Assembly (NCBI RefSeq): GCF_002878395.1
Contig: NC_061114.1
Span: 143,441,167-143,505,166 of the forward strand
Direction: 5' to 3'
Length of the DNA: 64,000 nt
Source of the DNA: Capsicum annuum
Taxonomy: Eukaryota > Streptophyta > Magnoliopsida > Solanales > Solanaceae
Below are positions 12,060-22,768 of this stretch, piece after piece. Position numbers and translations under genes: made by a program. The notes beneath the pieces are model-generated. The model saw nothing but the letters and a program-made list of their open reading frames with translations, was not told the origin of the DNA and searched no databases. Position 1 is the first letter of the stretch; each line of letters begins with the position of its first letter.

Positions 12060-13308
12060 CTACTGAGTAGTAATAGGATATAACCTATTCTGACCTGAGT
12101 AGGTACCAGAAGCAAAAACAGATGTAGAAGTAGCACTCTTTGGTGCAGGAGTAGAAGATGAAGCAACCAAAGCCTTACTCGCTCTCAAAGCACCCTTACC
12201 AACTGGATAGTTTATAAGCATATGGAATGGTTGACCATATTTGAAACATCTATCCCTTCCTTCATCATAGAAACTCTATGCAACCCTTTACAAAATTGAC
12301 AAGAAGGGCATGATTAGGTCGACTAAGCCCCACTCGCCTAAGATTGGGCACCTTGTGCTCAGAAATTATCACCACCCTATTGATCCTTACAACCCAAAGG
12401 ATTAGGGTAAGAAAAACTAGCTATAGAGAAGGAACCAAAACTACCCCACTTTTTTTTGGCCACTTACCACTATCCTGGCCACCTTGATATTGAGGACCAC
12501 CCTATTTAGATGACCTAAACTTCTTATCCTACCTTTCCCCAAACTCAGCTTGCTTTCTTTTTTCTTTTTCCACTTATTGCATATGAAAAATCAACCTACA
12601 GATCGCCATGTCCTTTATCAGAAATATAGTTTTGCTTTCAAGAATCAACTCATTAGATGATCCTGAGTCAAACTTCCTCATCCTAGCACTCATATTAGCC
12701 GCCAACTCCAGAGCATACCTTGACAATTGATGAAACTTTAAGGCATATTCCTTGATTGGCATCTTTCCTTACCTCAAATTAACAAACTCCTTCATTTTTA
12801 ACTCCCTTGGCTCTTAAGGAAAGAAGCAATCCACAAATGCATTGGAGAAAGACTCCCACAAAAATGACTCTTCAACATTACCCTTTTCCTCATCCCATTC
12901 CTCATACCATTGGTACACCATATTCCACATTCGTGGTCTGCATCACCTTGAAGATTTTCCCCATTTTATCCAAGAAACCCAAAGGAACCTCCTCCACCTT
13001 CACACCAGTAAAAGTAGGAGAATTCAGTTTTATAAATAAGATAATCCTTATGGCCTCAGTAGATGACATTCCAGATGTACCCCGCTTAATCTTAGTAGTA
13101 ACCAAATAAGCAATAACATAAATCAATTGATGAAATTTTGCATTAGTCACCTCACCTTAAAGAGGCCTAGTAAAAATGATGGAACTCTAGAAATATCAGG
13201 GATTGGACTTCTAAATCGAGTATGGGTCCCTTGAGTAGCACGTGTCCCTTCAACATTGTCCCCAGATTGGATAGAAGAGTTATCTTGCGTCTTAGATCAT
13301 CGAGGTAT
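12060..13308 (-). pseudogene. gag of D2
   Basis: Begins at about 13308 with ATA in place of the ATG used by the plus-strand relative D3 (33814). Visible blocks: QDNSSIQSGDNVEG, IKRGTSGMSSTEA, KLNSPTFTGVKVEEVPLG, FLDKMGKIFKVMQTTNVE (near 12960), and MPIKEYALKFHQLSRYALE with FDSGSSNELILESKT (12574-12762). The C-terminal basic, Gly-rich and zinc-knuckle part is reduced to stop-ridden traces. It closely matches the D1 fragment, including the ATA start. Confidence 0.8.
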
Positions 13309-13499
13309 GATCTGAAAAGAAAACAAATATGAATTAGAAAAGACCTTAGACCTTGCAACTTGAAAATAAAATACCAAGAAAGTGAAACATTACTAAATTC
13401 CTTGTAGCCTCTCCCTTATGAGTGTGGCATGCTACACATTCCTAAAAGAGACTCTACTCAACATGGCTTTGTGGACTCCCAATTGACCATGAACCTAAA

Positions 13500-13514
13500 G
13501 CTCTGATAACAACT
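13500..13514 (-). other. Primer-binding site of D2
   Basis: The minus strand reads AGTTGTTATCAGAGC, one change from the initiator-Met-tRNA site, flush with the LTR terminus at 13515. Confidence 0.85.
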
Positions 13515-16047
13515 TGACATGACCAAAACTAGGTCCTTATTGTAATAGGTATCTCAAGTCCAACCACTACCATAGACCACCCCTGATACCCAACTCAACC
13601 AACCAACATATGCCCTGAGTTGGATAAATTTCAAATATGTAACAAGATAGCGTAGATTTGCACAAATCCAGACTTTGGCATAGGTCTATAACTATGAACG
13701 ACCAAATGAGTCTACCATTCGAACCTAACCAATAACCAACTACCAAATCAAAACCATAAACCATTAAACAACATAACAACCAAGTTTATATCGATAACAT
13801 AATATAAGAGGATGGAATAATCATAAATTTAGTTTAATAGTATCATCCCTAATACCAATGAAAATACTAAGAATGACACTACTACCGATCTTGTCTACTC
13901 CAACCAATAGTAGTTACACAAGGCCTCTAGCTAAAAGAAAAACAATATCAAATTGGGAAATTTCCCCAACCATAGCTAAAACCAATATCCATAAAATAAT
14001 CAAAATATGTAAAGATGTCCATGATATAAAATAGAGACTTCCTAAATATGGAAGCTCACAACTTTAATCCAACCAAGTTGATCCCAAGATCTGATCACTA
14101 TGTAGAAAGAGTAGAATTGTTGATTCCTGCATCACATGGGGAAATAACCACTCAAGGATGGTTAGCGAGTGAACGCTAGCAAGTACTCAGGAAAAGGATA
14201 AAGTAATTCTAACCTTTAAAATCGAGTAAACCAACCATTCACATATATCCATAAATATATATAATAATATCGAGAAAGGGAACAAATGTTAGCATGCATT
14301 TAAAACTATTAACCTAGGTATGTGTAGCTTAATTATCCTAGAACCACTGATAGCTACTACCCCTAAACGGGCTCTGAAACGAGTAGCTACACAAATTTGA
14401 GATACCATAAGAGTAGGGGATTCTCAATAACCCTTCTCTCTCTATGATACATATGTATATTGTACTTTAAGGATTCCTATATACCTCATAGTATCATATA
14501 TGGTCGCTATGACCACCCCTCATATTGGCAAACATGAGCTTCCAGTGTCCATCCATTGCACTCACACCTTCATGGTTAGCTATCATACCCCATCACTATT
14601 GCTCATACCTTCATAGTTAGCTATCACACCCTATTACTATTGCCCAATTAAAACCATTACCATCCAACCAAACAATTACACAATTATTTTTAACAAAGGT
14701 TATGAGGAATGGTATCATCATACCAACTATAGCTTGCAAGCAATATCCCCATCCAACCTTTTTATGCAAAGGGATTCCCATGTATAGATTACATTATCAT
14801 GTTAACTTGGGAGAGTCCCATGTACCCCATAAATATTTTATTATTTCATTTGTTTGGGGCAATCCCATGTACCCAACAAGGAAGTTTAATTAGCCATAAC
14901 TATGAACACCAAGACCTTACCAATTAACCATTCCAAATTATTTAAACCATTTGTACCATTTAGAGTTTCATTACAAATTCATACCATGCAATAGTTCTAT
15001 TAAAAGTCCAACAATATAGTAAAAGCATTCTCGTAGGCATTTTATCAAACATATTGGGGCATAGTGTTTCAAAAACAAAAATCAAGTACCAATTAACCAT
15101 TCCTATGCAGCCAATTTTCCAAAACACTATTAAAACATGTATCCATAATTAAAATATGGGAAAACCATAACCAAACATACCAAAACTTCAACATATATTT
15201 AAAAACCCCAAAACCATATAACAATTATGCCATGAAAATAATTCATAAAATATGCCTTTAGTTGGAACTAATGAAGGAGAATTATCTTGCCTTATATTAT
15301 GATGATGATTGAGAGGATTAACCCAAACCAGCCCTAAATTGATCCTTTAGGTAAAACCCTACCCTTCCTTTACCTAAGGGAATTAGAGAGAATTAGAGTG
15401 TGTTTCTAAGTATTTAAGATTAGAATAATAGGGTAAATTATATCCCAAAAGAGTTATAAGTTGTGGGGTCCCAAGTAGTTATAAGGGGAAATGTCCAAAT
15501 TACCCCCAACTTAAACTAAGTAAAAGTCCCGCAGGTAGGTACGACTCCACCATACCAGTCTTACCCTTCTATATGAGTGGTAGCTACTACTCTTACCCTA
15601 GGCCTCCCTCTTTGACCCAACACTAGTCAACATACGGCTATGAAATCCAAATCGTATCGAAGGATACGACTAGTACCCTTAATTCGTACCCATAATAGAA
15701 CTAAGAAGAGTGGACATTGTCCAACATACGAGTTAGATAATATGACTTGTACCCTATCTCATGACCTATGGTAAGACACTCGTACTCAGATCCAAGTTAC
15801 TTTACTAAGTTTTAGATTAAGTAAAGAAAAACCCAACCATACAACCCATAACCCACTATACAACTTATACCTACCAAAGTCATACCCATTTTAAAAACCT
15901 ATCCAACCCACCAACCAACTCTAGTTAGCATATGACTAGAGCATACCAATTGTACCCAATAATACGATGTGTACCCCAAGACATATAGTATCTAGTGAGT
16001 CTAAAACCTAGTAAATTTTCTAAAGTTCCAAAACCCAGGTTGTTTTA
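13515..16047 (-). repeat. 5' LTR of D2 (2.5 kb)
   Basis: Starts TGACATGACC at the primer side and ends with the degenerate terminus AGGTTGTTTTA at 16047. It is homologous to 6268-8570 and, in opposite orientation, to the D3 LTR 31211-33603. Immediately beyond 16047 the plus-strand RT of B12 begins in frame, showing that D2 inserted within B12 pol. No genes inside; the frame at 14702-14893 is incidental. Confidence 0.85.
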
Positions 16048-18130
16048 TTCTCCAATTAAGATTTGGAGCTTCAATTGTTTGGCAGCTTATTATCAATATT
16101 TTGTAGAGAAGTTTTTCATCTATTTCAACTCTTTTAACTAAGTTAACATAGAAGAAGGTTGTATTTCATTGTGCATGTGAGAGGACCTTTTGAAGGTACA
16201 AGGAGTTGTTGACTTTGGATCTTATTCTGACTTTACCTAAGGAGGGTATTGGATTTATTATGTTTTATGATGCTTTTATTATTGTTTTAGGTGTGGTGTT
16301 GATGTAGGAGGGTAAGGTAATTACTTAGGCCTCTTGTTAGTTAAAGCCTCATGAAAAACATTACCCTGCCCATTACTAAGAGTTGGAAGCCATAGTGTTT
16401 GTGTTAAAGTTATGGTGACACTACTTATATTGAGTACCTTGTGAGATTTTCTTGGACCATCGTAGACTTTAGTACTTTTTTAGAGAGTGAGATCTTAATA
16501 TAGGTGGTGTCATTGGCTTAAGTTGCTTATGGATTATGATATTACTATCTTGTATCATTCGTTCAAGGCTAATATGGTTGTGGATGCCTTGAGTAGATAG
16601 TCGACAAGTATGGAGGGTTTAATTTATTTTTTGATCCAAAAGTGGCATTTAGCCTTCAAGGTTTAGTATTTAGTTAGGCTAGATATTTTGTCACCTGGGC
16701 TTATTTTAGCCTTTGTTGATATTATGTCTTCCTTGATGGATCAGACTTAAGCTCACCAGTTTAAGTATGACAGTTTAAGGGTGATTCAGGATAAGATATT
16801 AAGCGATAAGGATAAGGAAGCCTCTTGGGATTATAATAGTGTACTAAGGATTAGAGAATGAGCTTGTGTATTGAGTTGGAGATTGGGTAAGATTGATTTT
16901 ATATAAGTATCGTTGCTCTAGATACTCTATCTATCCATGTGTGACCAAGATGTATTATAATTTAAAGTATCTTTACTAGTTGGGTGGTATGATGAAAGAT
17001 ATGGAGGATTTTATAGCTCATTGCTTGTGTTGTCCACAAATGAAGGCTGAGCATCAGAGATTGAGTAGTTTTCTATAGACGTACCTATTATATTATAGAA
17101 ATAAGAGTGGATCACTATCAACTTTGTAACTAGGTTACCTCACACTTCTCATATTTTTTTATAGTATTTGGGTTATCACGGATTCGTAGACCAAATCAAC
17201 CTATTTTATTCTTATTAAGATTTCCCTCAGTTCTGAGAGGTTAGCCCAAATTGATTATTAGAATATATTCATCTTTGTGGAGTACCCGCATATATTATTT
17301 TAGAAAGAGGTTCAATATTCACTTATATCTTCTAATGAACTTTATAGAAGGAGTCGGGTACTAGGGTTGACCTTAGCATAACTTTTCACCCCCAGATTAA
17401 TAGTCAGTCAGAGCAGACTATTCAGGTTTTGGAGCATATTCTCCGCATATGTGTTATAGATTTAGGGAGTTAGTGGAGCAGGATTTGGCTTTTGCAAAGT
17501 TTTCTTATAATAATAGATACTATTTGACTATCAAAATGAACCTTTTTTAGGAATTTTCAATCCTTTATTGGTTAGTTTGAGACTTAAGAGGCTAGACCCC
17601 ATGGTGCTAACTTGCTTTTCAAGTTTTTAAATAGAGTTTGAGTTTTCTAGGATAGGCTTTAGGTGGCTTAGAGTAGGCAAAAGAGTTATGCAGACCTCAA
17701 ACTTTGTGCCTTAAGTTTTGATATTAGTTATAGGGTCTTCCTTTGTATATTTCCATAAAAGGTATGATGAGGTTTAGGAATAGGGGCAAGCTTATCCCCA
17801 GATATATTAGACCTTTTGAGATTTTTTAGATAATTGGGGAGGTCGCTAATGAGTTGGCCTTACCTCCAAACCTTTCAGTCATTCATCTAGTTTTTCATGT
17901 ATCTTTGCATTGAAACTATATTTTGGATAACTCTTCTGTGCTTTATTGGGACTCAGTTTAGTTGGATGAGAGATTGACATTAATTAAGGAGCCAGTGTCA
18001 ATTTTAGACATGGATATGAGGTGGTTACATTTTGGAGATATTCCTATAGTTAATGCTCAGTGGAGACACCATCCTATTGAGGAGTCTGCTTAAGAGGTCG
18101 AGTTCGATACCATTATCTCTTTACTAATAC
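16048..18130 (+). pseudogene. 3' half of pol of B12 (RT tail, RNase H, integrase, chromodomain)
   Basis: The plus strand, riddled with stops, preserves the family order. The RT end is near 16062-16130 (WSFNCLAAYYQYFVEKF, like RSFLGLAGYYRRFV). RNase H is near 16250-16590 (FIMFYDAFIIVLGVVLM, KLLMDYDITILYHSFKAN). The integrase zinc-binding part is near 16940-17060 (KMYYNLKYL, HCLCCPQMKAEHQRL). Core remnants are near 17100-17450 (ITINFVTRLPHTS, SQSEQTIQVLEHILRICVID; the Glu in SEQT aligns with the catalytic Glu). The tail is near 17760-18110 (VIHLVFHVSL, DIPIVNAQWRHHPIEESA, a chromodomain trace). The start is cut by the D2 insertion, and the 3' LTR begins 54 bp downstream. Confidence 0.8.
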
Positions 18131-18811
18131 AGGATTTTCTGGCCTTTAGTTGAAAGTCAAACTAGATTTTTAGTGGTGGATGCTTTAATGACCTTGATTT
18201 GTGAATTTTCTATTTTTGTGTGTTGTGACCAGTTTTCCCTACCCCATACTTGTTATATATTAAAACTAAGGTTTGGGTATGGTTGGCATGGTTCCCTAGG
18301 CGATCAAGAATCAGTAGTATGAGTTTGTGGTTATTTTAGAAGCTTGAGAAGCCATATAGTTAGCTTTGATCAACACTTGTTTCTCTAAGAATAAAATGTC
18401 AAATTGGATTATACGAGCAGATTTGAAATATCAAATTTGGGTTGGTAGTGGGTTTGAATCAATTTAGGGACCTTTATATCTTATTTCGACCCTTTATTTA
18501 GAAAATAGTAAAATAGGGTGTCAGGGGTTAATTTTGTTAAAATGACTTTTTACAAAAGTCTGATGTCATCATTGTGTCTGAAACTTTGAAATTAGCCTAT
18601 TACCATATATGGTTTGTCTTGGTGGAATGCTGATCAAATCCTAAGGGTCTGATCTATGCTTTGTAGGCCTTTACTAAAATCAGCATCAGTGGATATCTGG
18701 TACAACCAGTTAAGCGGCAACTACTTTAGCAGCCAAGACCACTTAGGCGATAGCCTCTTTAGCAGCCAAAATGACTTAAGTGGTAGTCATTTTAGTGGCC
18801 CAATACCGTTG

Positions 18812-18818
18812 TATATAA
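18812..18818 (+). promoter_or_regulatory. Candidate TATA box of B12 3' LTR
   Basis: TATATAA sits just after the CACTTA repeat block, at the position homologous to the TATA of the 5' LTR (5499-5509). Confidence 0.45.
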
Positions 18819-20593
18819 CCCTATTTTCTCAATTCTCCTCCCTTCTTGGACCTTCAAGCTTTGTGAAAGGCATTTTTTTAGGGTTTCAATGTTGATTTTC
18901 ATATGTGTACTTCTAAACACATAATACCACTATTTTCGCTTGATTTTTTCTTCAAAACACCTTTAAATCATAATTCCAAAGAGAAAATTGGGGCTTTTAT
19001 TGTTAAAGATTAAAAAGGGGTTTTATTCATTTTGAGCCTCAATTTTAACTCATTTTGGCATGAGTTTTCTCATGTAAACTCCTATAACCTTGGAGAATGT
19101 ATTTTTGAAATAATATTCTATTTTTACCTCTTAATTTTTAACCCAGTTTAGACTGGCTCAAATTTGGGAAATATGGGTATCGTTAGCTTTCTTTTAACGT
19201 ATAGATGCTATATTTGAATATTTTAGTTGATTCTAAGGGCGTTTGCAAATAGAAGGCTTCATATAATGACCTTTATATTGGTATTTCATCTTCTCAAGGT
19301 TAGTTATGGCTTAACTTCTTTCATATTGAGTTGGGTTGTTAATATATAAGTAAAGCATGCTATAGGTTTGAAAGTAACTAGGGGGTTTATAATTCTTGAT
19401 TATTAACTATTGTGTGCCTGCATAGGGGTGTATATTTTATTTTTGTTAATTTACGGTATCTAATATTGTGCATTCCGCAAGTGGGGGCTTAATCTAATAT
19501 AATTGGCTTTATGTGTGCATCTTTATTCCTTCATTCTAGATATTATACTCGTGCGGAGGCTTAATTTGCTAATATAGGCCTTATTTGAGAATTAGTTGCT
19601 TTTATCATGATAAAATACCCTAGTTAGGGGTTGAAATGATAATAATGATGGCTTGCATGTATATTTAATATGATGGTACCTATTTGGAGTTAATAAACCA
19701 TGAATTATGTACATATTGAGTTGATTTTTGGGCTCACTTATATATACTTATATGTTGATTGGATAGGATATCCTCTTTTTTGCCTAATTATGAGCATTAC
19801 ATACTCATTCCATATATTTTCATTCATCAGATATTAGTACCATTGAGACACATTATTTTTGAAAAAAAGAAGACACTTTTATGAAAAAGCCCTCTCTATG
19901 AACACCAGCCAGATAGCACAGTTGAGATTGAGATTGAGATCGAGATTAGTTATGAGATATAGTATACAGGTTGCAAACCCCCATGGGTCCTTCTTGATAT
20001 ATGAGAGCTAGGTAGGTGTTTATGAAAAGTCATGTGATGGCTTTCACCATTCATTTCATCCATATTTCATTGCATTGATTTGCATATATATCTTGCTTAT
20101 TTCACTTAGCTCTTGATTTGCGAGTTGTTTCTATGAATTTATCACTTATATTTTTGTTGTTATTACTTTGGTATACTTATGTATGTTAGAATTTTTACTG
20201 TAGATGGTGTAAGATACCATTTGATAATTCTCTATTTGTAGGTAACATGCTCATAGTGTATTTACTAATTTTATTTCCTACTTTGTTTAGTAGGCATATA
20301 ATACCTAATGAGTACAAGCAGACCATACTAACTCTTACTTTTCCCCTTTAGTACAGATCCTAGCATGAGTAGGACACATAGAGGTTAAGATCATGTTATT
20401 TATTGGCCATATTTGAGGTATTAGACCATTATAGAGTTCAGGGAGGACTTTTGGATCTCACTCTATCTTATTATGTCTTTATTTGTGTCATAGACAAATG
20501 TTTGTGATTTTAGTTTTGTATTTGTACTTAGATTATTATTCCATTATGACATCAAGTTTTTGGCAGTTTATGTATTTTCTCAAACTTTCATTT

Positions 20594-20650
20594 TCTCTCT
20601 CTCTCTCTCTCTCTCTTTATATATATATGTATATATTTATATGTATATGT
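20594..20650. repeat. (CT)n(TA)n microsatellite
   Basis: About 12 CT units (20594-20617) run directly into interrupted TA/TG units. It accounts for the two overlapping short frames there, which encode only Ser/Leu and Tyr/Ile repeats. Confidence 0.95.
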
Positions 20651-20802
20651 TTCATGATTGGCCTAACTTAATTATAGAAGTCTCACTTGTAGCCATGTCA
20701 ATATATATTTTTGCTTTCTTCATATCAGTTTGGGTGATCAGCTTACTTATCAAGTCTAGGCTGCTACAAGTGACATCATGACCTAGTTTTCGGGTTGTGA
20801 CA

Positions 20803-22087
20803 AGATACCATTTTTGATTAGATTGGATGCATTTGGTGTTAACTCGAGGGGGTCAAGCTTCTAATTGAGGTTTTCAATAGTATTTCGACTTCTAAATTTT
20901 CATTTAACACACGTTGAGATGTATCTTTACTTTTTTCAAATTATTTATGTTTTGTATACTTGTTTGTATGTATTATTTTGTTTTTTTCATAATTAGGGTT
21001 CCTGCTTAAGTGATATGGTGACCATCTCTATGGGTACTAGAGTCTTTAATGTATTGTAATTAGATAAATGCCTATTCTAGTTAGTTTTGGTACTTGTAAG
21101 TACCTCTAGTATGAATTATAAATGGATAACTTGGTGTCCTTGAATTATTGATAGGGATTACCTATATTATGATCTTGTAATAGACTTGGTTACTTTCTAG
21201 AGGATAGTAGGTTATTGTTACCTTTTATTAGTTGATGAGACTTAGTTTATGAAACAACCTAGGTTTTTTTAGTTCACGATATATTTTTGTTTGGATTGAT
21301 GTTTATTTTGTGTTTCCCGTGTGGGGCTTGTGGTGCTTATGTGAAAATATTTACGAGCTTGAGTTACCAATTGTGATCGTGTGCTTGAATGGGGGTTTAT
21401 ATGCATATTGTTTGTTGTAGAAGATATATTAGTATGATGCTCAATTGTGGGATTGACTTCATGTTATTGGTAATGTTTGTACATTAAATGCCTTATATAT
21501 TATTATGTTTCCTGAGTAGGGGCTTGACTTATCATCATAGGCCTTATCTGTGCATCAGAATGCCTTATCTATCATTGTGTTGCTTGAGTGGGGACTTGAC
21601 TTGAGATTATAGGCCTTATTTGATCATTTAATTACATTATCATTATAGTAATTCTTGAGTGAGTGGTTGGAAATGATGTCATTATTGTCTATATGATTAT
21701 TTATTCTAGTGGTGCTAAGTGGAAACTAAAAACATGAATGATACATTGAGTTGATTTTGAGCTCACTTATATATATATTGAATGGATTTTGATATTCATA
21801 CTGATTGGTGTGAGAATTACATCCTCATATATTTCATGCATATTTATAAGACATTGGTACCACAAAGAGACACTATTTTAGAAAGAAAGCGAGATACCTT
21901 TTAAAAAAACCTTGGTTGGCATCATTTACTGGCAATATGGATTATAATATATTGGAAACCCTTGGCCAAGGACTTTTCCTGTCAAGGTTTATTGGGATTA
22001 TGAAAGAAGATATAGTATATGTGTTGCGAACACCCCATGAGTCCTGCCTGGTAGCTGTAAGCTCGGTGGATGTATACAAAAAGTCAT
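20803..22087 (+). repeat. Right remnant of host LTR B0
   Basis: Begins AGATACCATTTTTGATTAGATTGG, which corresponds to B3 LTR 25666 onward, and continues colinearly ('ggtgttaactcgaggg', 'taggggcttgac', 'accacaaagagacac') to '..aaaagtcat', the counterpart of about 26962. It is therefore the middle part of an old LTR, bounded on the left by the B12 3' LTR and on the right by the start of the B3 5' LTR. The rest of B0 is not seen in the window. Confidence 0.7.
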
Positions 22088-22763
22088 TGTAATGATCCTC
22101 GTATAAAAATTTAGAATGTTCTATCTTATGAACATTCTAACCTTCCATATAGTTTCTATATATTAATTTTTGGTGTGGGGATAGTTGGTACGGTCCTGGA
22201 GGCCATTGGGAAGGTTTTGGGAGAGTTTGAGGTTATATTAAGGCTTTAAAAGGCAATGGTTAACCTCTTGATTTAAGTGTCGGATAGCAATTTAGACTGT
22301 GCCAGTAGATTCAAAATTTTAAAATTAGTTTAGTCGTGGTTTTAGTTCAGTTTTGAACCTTTACATCTCATTTAGAACCTCTGTTTGGAAAAATGTAAGA
22401 GGGATCCCAACAATTAATTTTGTGAAACGAATCATTTTTTCAAAAATCCAACATCATCATTGAGTTTGAAATGTAAAATTTAATGTAGTAGCGTTATTGC
22501 TTTATTTCTATAGAGTCTCAAATGGGGAATATATCTCAAGTGTCCATGCAGAGAGTTCTGATTTGTGCCTTTGCTGGTTTTTAGTTGTCACCTGATGCAA
22601 GTTCCTTTCATCTTCGCATTTGCACCCCGAGGATCGTGTTCATGAAGCTCTATTTATTTTCATGGCTAAAGGCTCACATTTGCAAAACTCCCCTTTGCGT
22701 TCGCAACCCTAGGCTTCCGTTTGCAAATGTCTGGGTTGGGTAACCTCACAATCACGACCAAGG

Positions 22764-22768
22764 GTGGC
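22764..22768 (+). repeat. Target-site duplication, left of A2
   Basis: GTGGC, identical to 25228-25232, exactly flanking the solo LTR. Confidence 0.85.

Larger units (their letters stand above)
4806..20802 (+). mobile_element. Nested Tekay/Del-type element B12 with target duplication
   Basis: Reconstructed Ty3/gypsy chromovirus: truncated 5' LTR 4806-5645, 3' half of pol 16048-18130, complete 3' LTR 18184-20802. The 5-bp flanks are AGATG (4801-4805) and AGATA (20803-20807), a 4/5 match, and the flanking host LTR reads through across them. The span 5646-16047 is a later minus-strand insertion (D1/D2). The rest of the 5' LTR, gag, protease and most of RT are missing, apparently in a deletion that also removed the left part of D1. 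Confidence 0.65.
18184..20802 (+). repeat. 3' LTR of B12 (2.6 kb)
   Basis: Starts TTTAATGACC after a purine-rich tract and ends GGGTTGTGACA at 20802. The first ~700 bp match 4806-5600 and 22088-22763. It contains 'gtgggggctt..atataggcc' type repeats (19440-19630) also seen in the other B LTRs, a TATA motif at 18812-18818 and a microsatellite at 20594-20650. Frames at 18656-18895 and 20483-20781 lie in this LTR and its simple repeats. Confidence 0.8.

Noticed and set aside
20483..20781. Two overlapping plus-strand frames with Ser-Leu and Tyr-Ile repeats
   Set aside because: They translate the (CT)n(TA)n microsatellite within the B12 3' LTR.
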